The notes under the pieces: generated by a model | Database searches by the model: none | The model's input: only the letters and a program-made list of their open reading frames with translations | Told to the model about the DNA's origin: nothing | Program-made: the position numbers and the translations under genes | Shown: positions 43,428 to 52,353 of the stretch, piece by piece | Layout: each line of letters begins with the position of its first letter | Position numbering within the stretch: the first letter of the stretch is position 1 | Assembly (NCBI RefSeq): GCF_041477585.1 | Contig: NZ_JBGNYA010000001.1 | Coordinates: 992,001-1,056,000, forward strand | DNA from: Halobellus sp. MBLA0158 | Lineage (GTDB): Archaea > Halobacteriota > Halobacteria > Halobacteriales > Haloferacaceae | Length of the DNA: 64,000 bases | Direction: 5' to 3'

Positions 43428-45644
43428 CTACTGCGGGCTCGGGCTCGACGGGCTGGAGACGTTCTCGCCCTGCGAGAGCGCCGAGCCGGTGATGCTCTTG
43501 AGGCGGTCGACGAGCGAGTCCTTCTCGGGCTCGCCTTCCAGCGCGATGTCGAGGACCTCGCTGATGTGGGAGACCGGAATGATCTCGACCATCTGCTCGT
43601 ACTCCTCTTCGATCATCACGTCCTGGGTGTTCGCGGCCGGGATGATGACCCGGTCGCACCCGGACTTCGCGGCGGCCTCGATCTTGTGGGTGACGCCGCC
43701 GACGGGCAGGACGTCGCCCCGGACCGAGAGGCTCCCGGTCATCGCGAGCGACTGGTCGACGCCGACGCCCTCAAGCGCGGAGATCACGGCCGTCGCGACC
43801 GTGATGGAGGCGGAGTCGCCGTCGACGCCCTGCTGGCCGGTCTGGACGAACTGGATGTGGATGTCCTTCTCGGAGATGTTCTCGTCGGAGAACTTCTTGA
43901 TGATCGCCGAGACGTTCGAGACGGCCTCCTGGGCCATCTCCTTCAATTGTCCAGTAGCGATGACCTCGCCGGGCCCCTGCGAGGGCGTGACCTCGGCCAT
44001 CACGGGGAGCATGATCCCCGAGTCCTCACCCATCACGGCGAGACCGTTGACGCGGCCGACCTGGTAGCCCTCCGAGACCTGGAGCTCGTAGTCTTTCCTC
44101 CGTTCGATGTAGTCGTCGGCGAGCTGCTGCTCGATCGAGCGGCTCCGGCCCTTCGCCTGTAACACGTGGTCGCGGGTGACGAAGTCGGCGTCCTCCGAGC
44201 GGGCGATGTCGCCGGCGACGCGGACCAGGCCTCCGAGGTTCCGGAGCTTGAGCGTGAGGTGGCCCTTGCGGCCGGCGCGGCGCCGCGCTTCGAGGATGAC
44301 CTCCTCGATGGCCTCCGCGGAGTACTCCGGCAGGCGCCCGTCCTTCGCGACCTCCTGGGCCACGAAGCGGGCGTACTTCCGGCGCATCTCGGGGGTGTCC
44401 TCGATGGTGTCGTCCATGTACACCTCGTACCCGTAGCCCTTGATCCGCGAGCGCAGGGCGGGGTGCATGTTCTCCATCGCGTCGAGATTCCCCGCGGCGA
44501 TCATAATGAAGTCCGTCGGGACGGGCTCGGTCTGGACCATCGCGCCCGAGGAGCGCTCGGACTGGCCGGTGATGTGGAACTCGCCCTCCTGGATCGCCGT
44601 CATCAGGTGCTGCTGGCTGCGGATGTCGAGCGTGTTGATCTCGTCGATGAACAGCACGCCCTTGTTGGCCTTGTGGATGGCGCCGGGCTCGACGCGGTCG
44701 TGGCTCGGCGTCTCCATTCCGCCGGACTGGAACGGGTCGTGGCGGACGTCGCCGAGCAGCGCGCCGGCGTGGGCGCCCGTCGCGTCCTCGAACGGCGCCG
44801 TCGTCGTGTCCGCGTTGTTGACGATGAGGTTCGGCACCATCGCGTCGCCGCCGCGGGAGCCGTAGCGGAACGCGAGGTAGATGACCCCGGCCGCGAGGAT
44901 CCCCAGCAGGATCTGGCCCGCGATGATGAAGGAGTAGCCGATGACGATCGCGATGATGATCCACATCAGGAACGACCGCATCTGGTTGCGCTTGCGCGCC
45001 TCCTCCTTGTGGGCCTCGACGATCTGTTCGCCCTTGCCGGCCGGGACGGTCCGGACCTTCGGGTTGTTGCCGTCGTCGGGGTTGTGATAGACCAGGACGT
45101 CCTGGAGTTCCTCCGGCGGGAGGAGCTCCGACATCGCCTTCGCCAGCATCGACTTGCCCGTCCCGGGCGAGCCGATCATCATCACGTGCCGCCGCTGCTT
45201 GGCGGCCTTCATCACGACGTCGCGGGCGTGCTCCTGGCCGATGACCTGGTCGACGAGCCGGTCGGGGACGTCGATCTCGTCGGTCGAGTCGATCCGCAGA
45301 CCGCCGAGGAGGTCGTCCTCGTCGACGTCTTCGGCGACCTCGGCGTCGACCTCGACGTCGCTCCCGAGGTCGTCGATCGTCCCCGTCCCCTCGTCGACGT
45401 CGGACCCGGGGCCCGAATCCGGATCGGGATTCGGATTCGGATCTGGGTCGACCTGACCGTTCCGGTGCTCGGAGCGGCCGCCGCGCTCGTCGGACCCGCC
45501 GGGCCCGTCGGCCGGTTCGTCGGCGACACCGTCGCGGAACCCCTCGCCCGCGTCCTCCTCGGACGGCGGCGAGTCGGGCGCCCCGTCGGTGACGCCGCCC
45601 CCCTCTTCGGGGGAGTTCTTGTCGGCATCCGTGTCGTTACTCAT
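43428..45644 (-). CDS. lonB: ATP-dependent membrane protease LonB
   Basis: 738-aa AAA+ Ser/Lys protease anchored to the inner face of the membrane. The N-terminal 115 residues are acidic and disordered (DPDPNPNPDPDSGPGS at about 66-81). Walker A GSPGTGKS is at about 158-165. The anchor of two helices (about 226-258) contains GYSFIIAGQILLGILAAG. The protease domain has catalytic Ser in GDSAS (about 611) and Lys in THKIEAA (about 654). The start ATG 45644 is preceded by a TATA-like AAGTATATCA 37 nt upstream. LonB controls lipid and carotenoid synthesis in related haloarchaea (recollection). Confidence 0.95.
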   Translation of the reverse strand: MSNDTDADKNSPEEGGGVTDGAPDSPPSEEDAGEGFRDGVADEPADGPGGSDERGGRSEHRNGQVDPDPNPNPDPDSGPGSDVDEGTGTIDDLGSDVEVDAEVAEDVDEDDLLGGLRIDSTDEIDVPDRLVDQVIGQEHARDVVMKAAKQRRHVMMIGSPGTGKSMLAKAMSELLPPEELQDVLVYHNPDDGNNPKVRTVPAGKGEQIVEAHKEEARKRNQMRSFLMWIIIAIVIGYSFIIAGQILLGILAAGVIYLAFRYGSRGGDAMVPNLIVNNADTTTAPFEDATGAHAGALLGDVRHDPFQSGGMETPSHDRVEPGAIHKANKGVLFIDEINTLDIRSQQHLMTAIQEGEFHITGQSERSSGAMVQTEPVPTDFIMIAAGNLDAMENMHPALRSRIKGYGYEVYMDDTIEDTPEMRRKYARFVAQEVAKDGRLPEYSAEAIEEVILEARRRAGRKGHLTLKLRNLGGLVRVAGDIARSEDADFVTRDHVLQAKGRSRSIEQQLADDYIERRKDYELQVSEGYQVGRVNGLAVMGEDSGIMLPVMAEVTPSQGPGEVIATGQLKEMAQEAVSNVSAIIKKFSDENISEKDIHIQFVQTGQQGVDGDSASITVATAVISALEGVGVDQSLAMTGSLSVRGDVLPVGGVTHKIEAAAKSGCDRVIIPAANTQDVMIEEEYEQMVEIIPVSHISEVLDIALEGEPEKDSLVDRLKSITGSALSQGENVSSPSSPSPQ

Positions 45645-45680
45645 AGAATACTTCGCTACGTGGAACCAAGGCCGGGCGAC

Positions 45681-45690
45681 TGATATACTT
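45681..45690 (-). promoter_or_regulatory. TATA box of lonB
   Basis: AAGTATATCA on the minus strand lies 37-46 nt before the lonB ATG. A transcript would start about 10-15 nt before the ATG. Prediction from spacing. Confidence 0.5.
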
Positions 45691-45778
45691 TCTCCTCGAA
45701 TTCTCATTCCGTAAAATCCGGAAATCGTGAGGCTGAGTCGGTTTATAAGTGATATACGCCCGTCGCCACATCCCGGGG

Positions 45779-45788
45779 TATTTATAAA
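45779..45788 (+). promoter_or_regulatory. TATA box of nadM
   Basis: TATTTATAAA lies 23-32 nt before the nadM ATG, perfect for a leaderless mRNA. It is one of the clearest promoters in the window. Confidence 0.65.
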
Positions 45789-45810
45789 CGATGCGGCCGA
45801 CTCCCGACGT

Positions 45811-46374
45811 ATGCGGGGGTTCTACATCGGCCGGTTTCAGCCCTACCACGACGGTCACCATCGGATGGTCACAGAGATCGCGAGCGAGGTCGACGAGCTC
45901 GTCCTCGGGATCGGCTCGGCGGGCGACTCCCACACGCCGCGGAATCCCTTCACCGCCGGCGAGCGCCTGATGATGGTCACGAAGTCGGTCGCCGAACTCG
46001 ACATCACCACCTACGCGGTGCCGATCGAGGACCTCGAACGCAACTCCGTGTGGGTGAGCCACGTCCAGAGTATGTCGCCGGCGTTCGACGTCGCCTACTC
46101 GAACAATCCGCTCGTGATCCAACTGTTCTCGGAGGCGGGCGTCGAGGTCCGGCAGTCGCCGATGTTCAACCGCGACGTCCTCGAAGGGGCCGAACTGCGC
46201 TCGCGGATGATCCACGGCGACGACTGGGAGAGCCTCGTCCCCGCACCCGTCGTCGACGTGATCGAGGAGATCGACGGCATCGAGCGCATCCAGCGCGTCA
46301 GCGACACCGACACGAACGGCGAGGTGGTCGACGAGGCCCACGCGGGCAGCGACGGCGCCAGCGACCCCGAGTGA
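45811..46374 (+). CDS. nadM: Nicotinamide-nucleotide adenylyltransferase (archaeal NadM)
   Basis: 187-aa enzyme that makes NAD+ from NMN and ATP. The nucleotidyltransferase motif GFYIGRFQPYHDGHHRMV (about 3-20) contains the HxGH-like site, and the C-terminal motif is SGT-equivalent NRDVLEGAELRSRMIHGDDWE with the ISSTxxR-like GAELRSR. The start ATG 45811 fits the TATA box; the longer frame would begin before the promoter. It forms a two-gene unit with the next gene, 4 nt away. Confidence 0.95.
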   Translation: MRGFYIGRFQPYHDGHHRMVTEIASEVDELVLGIGSAGDSHTPRNPFTAGERLMMVTKSVAELDITTYAVPIEDLERNSVWVSHVQSMSPAFDVAYSNNPLVIQLFSEAGVEVRQSPMFNRDVLEGAELRSRMIHGDDWESLVPAPVVDVIEEIDGIERIQRVSDTDTNGEVVDEAHAGSDGASDPE

Positions 46375-46378
46375 GACG

Positions 46379-47194
46379 ATGATCACCCTCGCCTCCGACT
46401 TCGGTACCCCGTATCCGGCCGCGATGAAGGGCGTCATCCTTCAGGAATCGGACGCGCGCCTCGTCGACGTCGCCCACGACTTCCCCCGCCAGGACGTCCG
46501 CGCGGCGGCCTTCTGGTGCCGCGAGACGCTCCCGTACTTCCCGCCGGCGGTCCACCTGGTCGTCGTCGACCCCGGCGTCGGGACCGACCGCGACGCCGTC
46601 GTCGTCCGCGCGGGCGACCACGCGCTCGTCGGCCCCGACAACGGCGTGTTGTTGCCGGCGGCGCGCCGGATCGCCGAGCGCGCGGCTGAGTCGGATTCTG
46701 AGAAGGAGCCGACCGTCGACTGTTTCGTCTACGAGTACGCCGACCCCGCCTCGTCGACGTTCCACGGCCGCGACGTGTTCGCGCCGGCCGCGGCCGAGGT
46801 CCACGAGGCCGGCGTCGACGCCCTGGCGTCGCTCCCGGCGGTCTCCCGCGTGGAGACGGTTTCCGTCACCGAGGCGCCCAACGCGCTCGTCGACTGCCGA
46901 TTCCCCGAGGCGTCCGTCGAGGGAAGCGAGGCCCGCGGCGAGGTGCTCGTCGTCGACGACTTCGGCAACGCGATCACCAACGTCCCGGGGTCGTTCCTCG
47001 ACGGCAAGACGGGGACCGAAATCGCGGTGAACGGCACTCCCGCGCCGGCCGTCACGGCCTTCGCCGAGGTCGGCGAGGGCGAGCGGCTGGTGACGGTCGG
47101 GAGCCACGGCTACGTCGAGTGCGACGTCAATCGGGGACGGGGCGACGAGGCGTTCGGCCTTGCGCCCGGCGACGAGGTCGTCCTCTCGGAGTGA
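46379..47194 (+). CDS. SAM hydroxide adenosyltransferase (SAM hydrolase, DUF62)
   Basis: 271-aa protein of the fluorinase/chlorinase-like DUF62 family. The start MITLASDFGTPYPAAMKGVI and VVVDPGVGTDRDAVVV (about 60-75) are diagnostic, and LVGPDNGVLLPA too. The non-halogenating members split SAM to adenosine and methionine. A halide-using variant cannot be excluded. It follows nadM, as in other haloarchaea (recollection). Confidence 0.88.
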   Translation: MITLASDFGTPYPAAMKGVILQESDARLVDVAHDFPRQDVRAAAFWCRETLPYFPPAVHLVVVDPGVGTDRDAVVVRAGDHALVGPDNGVLLPAARRIAERAAESDSEKEPTVDCFVYEYADPASSTFHGRDVFAPAAAEVHEAGVDALASLPAVSRVETVSVTEAPNALVDCRFPEASVEGSEARGEVLVVDDFGNAITNVPGSFLDGKTGTEIAVNGTPAPAVTAFAEVGEGERLVTVGSHGYVECDVNRGRGDEAFGLAPGDEVVLSE

Positions 47195-47204
47195 GGCGAG
47201 TCGG

Positions 47205-47333
47205 GACGAACGCCGCCCACGTCGCCGCGCCGGTGATTCGCGTCACGACGCCGAGGACGGCGTAGATGCCGCCGCCGATCATCCCGCCGAGCGCGATCGA
47301 GACGGCTTCGGTGAGTCCGAGATTCTCGCCCAT
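47205..47333 (-). pseudogene. Truncated APC-type amino acid permease (N-terminal remnant)
   Basis: 43 codons from ATG 47333 match the N-terminus of an APC-family permease: MGENLGLTEAVSIALGGMIG, then GGIYAVLGVV and TWAAFV. After that the frame continues as Arg/Pro-rich sequence antisense to the DUF62 gene and stops at 47127. A full permease has over 400 aa, so this is a broken remnant. It sits between two convergent or neighbouring intact genes. Confidence 0.75.
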
Positions 47334-47429
47334 CGCCGGGCGCTGGACGACTGACAAGGAAAAGGGTTGATCACGGCGGTCCGAACACGTTCGACTCGGC
47401 CGCCCGATCGGAGGTCGGTTCGGCGCGCG

Positions 47430-48998
47430 TCAGTTCGCGGCGATGACGTCGTCGATCCGGACGACCATCGTCGCCGCCTCGGTCGCGGCGGTGACCGCCT
47501 CGCGCTTTACGGCCGCGGGGTCGAAGATCTCGGCCGCGACGGGATCGCCGACCTCGCCGGTCCGGCCGACGGCGATGACGCCCGCGACGCCCTCGCGGTC
47601 GAACGTCGCCCGGAGCTCGACCACGGCGTCGATCGGGTCCATTCCGGCGTTCGTCGCGAGCGTCCGCGGGAGCGCCTCGATCGCGTCGGCGAAGGCCTCG
47701 ACGGCGAGCTGCTGGCGCCCGTGGACGCCGCTGGCGGCCGCGCGGACGTGCTCTGCGATCGCGATCTCCGTCGCGCCGGCGCCGGGGACGACGCCCCCGG
47801 ACTCGATGGCGGCGACGGTCACGCCGACGGCGTCGGAGATGGCGCGCTCCAGCTCGTCGACGACGTGCTCGGTCCCGCCGCGGACGAGGAGCGTGACGGT
47901 CTCGGCGGCGTCGCCGCCCTCGACGAAGGTGAGGTCGTCGGCGCCGAAGTCGGCCACCGACACGCGGTCGGCGTGGCCGAAGTCGGCCGCGTCGAGCTCG
48001 CGGACGTCGCCGAGCTGCTTCGCGCCGGTCGCGCGGGCGATGGCCCGCGCGTCACCGGTCTTGAGGCTCTCGAAGGCGACGATGCCGCGCCGTTCGAGGT
48101 GGGCCGCCACGCGGTCGGCGATCGATTTCGTGGAGAACACGACGTCGACGCCGGCCTCGTCGAGGGCCTCCGCGTAGCCCGCCAGCTCGGCGTCCTCGGC
48201 GTCGATGACGGCTTCGAGCTGATCGACCGACGTGATGCGGTACTCGGCGTCCCCCTCGCCCTCGCGGACGTCGAGCTTCGTCGTCAGAACGGCGACCGTC
48301 GCGTCCTCGACCGTCCGGGCCATCCCGTCGCGGACCGGCTCCTCGTCGACGACGACGCCCTCGACGAGCTCCGTCGCCGACGACGACGCGCCGACGTGGG
48401 TGAGGATCCGCACGTCGTCGGGATCGAACCGCCCCTCGCCGTTGTAGACCGCGCGGACCGCGTTCACGACGTGGCGCGCGAGCACGTCCGCTGTGACGTC
48501 GCCGGTACCCTTCCCGGTCATCGAAGATTCCGCGACCGCCGCGAGCACGTCGTCGTCGAGCCGCACGTCGAGGGTCTGTTCGTCGATGGCCTCCTGGGCC
48601 AGCCGCGCGGCCTCGTTGTAGCCCTCGACGATCACCGTCGGGTGGAGGTCGTCGTCAAGCAGGTGCTCGGCCTGGGCCAGCAGTTCGCCCGCCAGCACGG
48701 ACGCCGTGGTCGTGCCGTCGCTGACGCCCTCCTCTTGGGTCTGGGCCACCTCGACGATCATCTGCGCCGCCGGGTGCTCGATGTCCATCTCCGCCAGGAT
48801 GGTCGCGCCGTCGTTCGTGATCACGACCTCGCCGCTCGAATCGACGAGCATCTTGTCCATCCCGCGCGGCCCGAGCGTCGTCCGTACCGCGTTCGCGACC
48901 GCCTTGCCGGCACGAATGTTCGACCGCTGAGCGTCGGCACCGTGCGTTCGGTCGCTGTTCCCGGAAAGGACGTACAGGGGTTGCATTCGTGTAGACAT
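47430..48998 (-). CDS. Thermosome (group II chaperonin) subunit
   Basis: 522-aa chaperonin subunit. [20 protein letters not shown] starts the conserved part; [14 protein letters not shown] (about 37-50), NDGATIL (about 58-64) and [14 protein letters not shown] (about 88-101) form the ATP pocket; [10 protein letters not shown] is near residue 400. It ends DDVIAAN and lacks the Gly/Met- or Asp-rich tail of most haloarchaeal Cct1/Cct2, like the third (Cct3) type. The usual GDGTT has Ser for the first Gly. I chose ATG 48998 ([11 protein letters not shown]); a second Met is four codons on. It has a strong promoter (below). Confidence 0.93.
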   Translation of the reverse strand: MSTRMQPLYVLSGNSDRTHGADAQRSNIRAGKAVANAVRTTLGPRGMDKMLVDSSGEVVITNDGATILAEMDIEHPAAQMIVEVAQTQEEGVSDGTTTASVLAGELLAQAEHLLDDDLHPTVIVEGYNEAARLAQEAIDEQTLDVRLDDDVLAAVAESSMTGKGTGDVTADVLARHVVNAVRAVYNGEGRFDPDDVRILTHVGASSSATELVEGVVVDEEPVRDGMARTVEDATVAVLTTKLDVREGEGDAEYRITSVDQLEAVIDAEDAELAGYAEALDEAGVDVVFSTKSIADRVAAHLERRGIVAFESLKTGDARAIARATGAKQLGDVRELDAADFGHADRVSVADFGADDLTFVEGGDAAETVTLLVRGGTEHVVDELERAISDAVGVTVAAIESGGVVPGAGATEIAIAEHVRAAASGVHGRQQLAVEAFADAIEALPRTLATNAGMDPIDAVVELRATFDREGVAGVIAVGRTGEVGDPVAAEIFDPAAVKREAVTAATEAATMVVRIDDVIAAN

Positions 48999-49035
48999 AG
49001 TTATGTAAACCTCACAGAGAGGGACGCCAGCGGTT

Positions 49036-49060
49036 CTATATATAGATGCCGGAAATTTCG
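49036..49060 (-). promoter_or_regulatory. Thermosome promoter with CGAA-type element
   Basis: On the minus strand, CTATATATAG (49036-49045) is a near-perfect TATA box 38-47 nt before the ATG. CGAAATTTCC (49051-49060) lies just upstream. CGAA motifs next to the TATA box were reported for heat-regulated haloarchaeal chaperonin genes (recollection), so heat induction is likely. Confidence 0.55.
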
Positions 49061-49228
49061 GGATAGAGCGTGTCAGAGTCTCATTTGGGATTCGTCCCGC
49101 TCTGTGTGATCGCAAAAGTGGGACAATTTTTCGGCCTAAATATCACATATCGTACCTCATTTTAGTTGTCTCGGCTCCGGACCGTCGGTCGCCAAGGTAT
49201 ATTTGGGTCGCCGCATCAGTGTTCGACG

Positions 49229-50059
49229 ATGCTGGAGCTGAACCACGGGTTCCGGGTCGTCGACCTCCACGCCCGCCTCGACCCCGGTGACGAGGAGGAG
49301 GTCGCCACCCGCGGCCGCGAGACGACTCCCGAGGCGCTCGAACGCGAACTGCACCAGGCGGGAGTCGTCCGCGCGGTCGTCTCGCCCGGGCACCGCCCCC
49401 CCGACGAGGGGTACCTCCGCGCCAACAACGCCGTCGCTCGTCTCAGCGTCGATCGGCCCTTCCTGGCGTTCGCGCGGATCGGCGGCCCGCGCGACCCGAG
49501 CGACCGCGCCACGGCGCGCCTGCGCAACCTCACCGCCTCCCGGGAGCCCCACCACGCCGGCCCCGACGACATCGAGCAGTACGCCTACGACGACCGCTTC
49601 CACGGCTTCACGCTCGCGCCCTCGACGGACGGGCTCCCGGACGACGAGACGCTGGCGGAGCTAGAGGCGGTCTCCCTCCCGGTCGTGGTCCACGGCGGCC
49701 GCGACTTCCCGCCGGGGGCCGTCGCCGAGACCCTCCTCGATCGGGAGTTCCCCGTCGTCCTCTCGGGGTTCGGCGGCTATCCGCTCGACCGGGACCTGAT
49801 GCGCGAGGCGATCGACCTGCTCGGCGAGCACGACCACCTGTACCTGGACACCCACCAGGTCCGCTTTCGGAGCGTGCTCGAACGGGCGCTCCTGGAACAC
49901 CCCGACCGCGTGATGTTCGGCAGCGGCGCGCCCGAGATCCACCCGAGCGTCGGCGTGATGGAGATCCTGACGCTCGACGTCTCCGAGGACGTGATGCGGC
50001 GGGCCTTCTCGGCGAACGCCTCCCGCGTGGTCGAGGGGCTCGCGCCCGGCGAGTCGTAA
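49229..50059 (+). CDS. Amidohydrolase-family TIM-barrel protein
   Basis: 276-aa protein. VVDLHARLDP (about 9-18) is the HxH-like beta-1 motif though with H-A-R rather than H-x-H. VVVHGGRDFPP (about 151-161), HLYLDTHQVRFRS and MFGSGAPEIHP (about 230-240) resemble amidohydrolase_2 proteins. The first metal site may be incomplete, so catalysis is uncertain. The ATG 49229 is 84 codons before any similar site. Its nearest neighbours are a thermosome gene and a GT2 gene, unrelated. Confidence 0.78.
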   Translation: MLELNHGFRVVDLHARLDPGDEEEVATRGRETTPEALERELHQAGVVRAVVSPGHRPPDEGYLRANNAVARLSVDRPFLAFARIGGPRDPSDRATARLRNLTASREPHHAGPDDIEQYAYDDRFHGFTLAPSTDGLPDDETLAELEAVSLPVVVHGGRDFPPGAVAETLLDREFPVVLSGFGGYPLDRDLMREAIDLLGEHDHLYLDTHQVRFRSVLERALLEHPDRVMFGSGAPEIHPSVGVMEILTLDVSEDVMRRAFSANASRVVEGLAPGES

Positions 50060-50100
50060 AGGTGTAAAACAGTCCGAAATTGGGCCGGGACTCTCCGCTC

Positions 50101-51003
50101 TCAGCGCCAGTCGTACTTCGCGACCGCCCGGTCCGCGCGCTTCGAGCAGCCGTGGGGGTTCCGCGTGTCCGAGCGGTCCCGCGCCCGCGCCACGAGGCCG
50201 TCCGACCAGCCGGTCGCGACGCCGACGATCACGTCGCGGCCGTTGCCGACCCACCCGGTGGGCGTGGCCTCGCCGCGAACGACGTCCCGCGCGGCCGCGA
50301 GGGCGTCCGCCCCGGCGTGGGAGGCGATCCGCCGGAGGATCGTCGGGCGGACCCCGTAGTTCTTGACGAGGCGATAGGCGAGCGCGCGGTACTTCCAGCC
50401 GATGTTCCGCTCGTCCGTCCCGCCGTCGGCCTCGTACTCGGTGCGGACGCACATGTCCGCGGCCCAGGTGACGTCGCGGCCGAGCCCCGCGAGCCGGTGG
50501 GCGGCGTCGCGGGCGCCGCCGGTCTCCAGGTACTCGTCGAAGCCGTCGATCTCCGCCAGGACGTCCGCACGGAAGGCGACGTTGTCGCCGTTGAAGTACG
50601 TCACGTCGCGGCCGCGGATCCGCCGGGCCTCCGGCTGGGTTGTCGTCATCCCCGCGGGCAGGGTCTCGTGGACGGGCCCCGTCACGACCGGCGCTCGCTC
50701 AAGGCCGGCCTCGATGGCGTCGACCCACGTCTCCTCGATCGCGAGGTCGCTGCGGAGGAAGGCGACGATGTCGCCCGAGGCGGCCTGGATGCCCGCGTTC
50801 CGGGAGACGTTCAGCGTCCGGTCGGAGACCTCCACGAGGACGTCGACGTCGTCTCGGTCGCGGACCATCCCGGTGGTCCCGTCTGCCGACGGGCCGTTGA
50901 CCACCACGACCTCGGCGTCGGCGGCGTTCGCGGCCAGGACGTCGAGGGTGGCCGCGAGGCGGTCCCGGTCGTTGAGGGTCGGGACCACTACCGAGAGCTC
51001 CAT
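50101..51003 (-). CDS. Family 2 glycosyltransferase
   Basis: 300-aa GT-A protein. ELSVVVPTLNDRDRLAATLD (about 2-21), VVVNGPSADGT (about 38-48) and IVAFLRSDLAIEETWVDA (about 84-101) are GT2 features, with the DxD-like site as RSDLA. No membrane helices. ATG 51003 starts exactly at the fold. It could transfer sugar to dolichol-phosphate or a protein; donor unknown. The methyltransferase gene upstream (87 bp) is on the same strand. Confidence 0.86.
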   Translation of the reverse strand: MELSVVVPTLNDRDRLAATLDVLAANAADAEVVVVNGPSADGTTGMVRDRDDVDVLVEVSDRTLNVSRNAGIQAASGDIVAFLRSDLAIEETWVDAIEAGLERAPVVTGPVHETLPAGMTTTQPEARRIRGRDVTYFNGDNVAFRADVLAEIDGFDEYLETGGARDAAHRLAGLGRDVTWAADMCVRTEYEADGGTDERNIGWKYRALAYRLVKNYGVRPTILRRIASHAGADALAAARDVVRGEATPTGWVGNGRDVIVGVATGWSDGLVARARDRSDTRNPHGCSKRADRAVAKYDWR

Positions 51004-51090
51004 ACCGGTCGGTTGCGACACGAGAACTTAAATGTCGCACCTCGGAGCGCCCGGTGCGGTCCCGAGGCGGGCCGTTCCGGCCGCGGTGCG

Positions 51091-51819
51091 CTACTCGTCG
51101 TCGACCGTCGCCGTCCAGTACGACACCGACGCCAGGGCGTCGCCGACCGACCACGGGCCGATCGTCGCCTCGCCCAGCGAGGTGTCGAGGTCGCGGAACT
51201 CCTGGGCGACGCCGTTCGGGATCTTCCGGTAGAAGCCGTACGGGAGCAGGAAGTCGTGCTGGTCGTCGACCAGCCGCAGGCCGGCGCCGTCCAGGAGGCG
51301 GTTCACCTGCGACGCCGAGTAGAGGTGCGAGCCCATCGGGAGCAGCCAGTTGTAGACCACGCGCGTGCTCCGGTCGTTGAAGGTGTCGAAGAAGACGACG
51401 TCCTTCGAGACGCGGGCCATCTCGGCCATGAACTTCGCCGGGGTCTCGGCCAGGTGGAAAAACCGCATCGCGAAGACCGCATCGAAGTGGTCGTCGGGGA
51501 ACGGGAGCCGGGCGGCGTCGCCGCGGAGGAACTCGATGCGGTCGGCGACGCCGGCGCTCCGGGCCTTCTCGCGGCCCTGGGCCAGCATCGCCTCGGAGAT
51601 GTCGAGACCGACGATGTTCGCGCCCCGCTCGGCCAGCATCGCCGTGAACCGTCCCGTGCCGCAGGCGATCTCCAGGACGTCCTCGCCCTCGACGGGGGCC
51701 AGCGCGTCGAGTACGGCCTTCTTCTCGCGGTCGTCGATGAGTCTGCCGCCGCGCGAGAACCGCTTCGAGTCGTACTCTTCGGCGACGTCGTCGGCCTGGT
51801 ACCACTCCTTTCCTTTCAC
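51091..51819 (-). CDS. Class I SAM-dependent methyltransferase
   Basis: 242-aa protein. SAM motif I is VLEIACGTGRFTAMLAERG (about 48-66), acid D in VGLDIS, then LRGDAARLPFPDDHFDAVFA (about 98-117), typical of UbiE/Methyltransf_11 enzymes. The N-terminal EWYQADDVAEEYDSKRF suits small-molecule methyltransferases. The substrate is unknown. It is co-directional with GT2. Confidence 0.88.
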   Translation of the reverse strand: MKGKEWYQADDVAEEYDSKRFSRGGRLIDDREKKAVLDALAPVEGEDVLEIACGTGRFTAMLAERGANIVGLDISEAMLAQGREKARSAGVADRIEFLRGDAARLPFPDDHFDAVFAMRFFHLAETPAKFMAEMARVSKDVVFFDTFNDRSTRVVYNWLLPMGSHLYSASQVNRLLDGAGLRLVDDQHDFLLPYGFYRKIPNGVAQEFRDLDTSLGEATIGPWSVGDALASVSYWTATVDDE

Positions 51820-52032
51820 GCTACCTACCCGTCCACGCTCGCGGACTAAAACCGTACTGGATGCGCGCCGTCCTTCCCGCCGACGGACGGCGCGTGGGCC
51901 GATCGGGCCGGACGCGGGGCCCCGCCCGTCAAACTATGCCGGCGTCGAAACCTTATATGTGTATAATCTATACCGAGTGTATTCACACACTTGTAGCCAA
52001 CCTTTACCACGAATAGATGTCTCCGGGTGTAT
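51820..52032. promoter_or_regulatory. Promoter region of the winged-helix gene with palindrome
   Basis: 213 bases. TTATAT at 51953-51958 is a TATA candidate. The palindrome GTGT-ATTC-ACAC (51977-51988) lies where the transcript would begin, 25-35 nt further on. It may be an operator. The leader would be about 50 nt. The methyltransferase starts on the other strand at 51819. Confidence 0.45.
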
Positions 52033-52305
52033 ATGAGCACCAGTACCGCAGACCTCGACGGTGACGACCTTCTCTCGGAGTCGGAGTACCGCGATCGCCT
52101 CCGCGAGCTTCCCCCGAGCGCGAAGCTCGTAGCGAAAGTCCTCGAAAGCGACGCGCCGCTCTCGCAGGGCCAGCTGGCCGAGGAGTCGCTCCTCCCCGAC
52201 CGCACGGTCCGCTACGCCCTCAACCGCCTCGAAGAGGCGGAGATCGTCGGCTCGCGTTACAGCTTCAAGGACGCCCGCAAGCAGGTCTACTACCTCAACA
52301 CGTAG
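52033..52305 (+). CDS. Winged-helix transcriptional regulator
   Basis: 90-aa DNA-binding protein. PPSAKLVAKVLESDAPLSQG (about 27-46), QLAEESLLPDRTVRYALNRL (about 47-66) and a wing GSRYSFKDARKQVYYL form an MarR/ArsR/TrmB-like wHTH. The first 24 residues are acidic and disordered. ATG 52033 is used; a Met two codons earlier is possible. No effector domain, so it probably senses nothing by itself or via the N-terminus. Target unknown; autoregulation is possible. Confidence 0.82.
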   Translation: MSTSTADLDGDDLLSESEYRDRLRELPPSAKLVAKVLESDAPLSQGQLAEESLLPDRTVRYALNRLEEAEIVGSRYSFKDARKQVYYLNT

Positions 52306-52353
52306 ACCCCGGCGCTCCCGCAAATCTCCGCTCTGCTCTCTCTTCACTCACCC

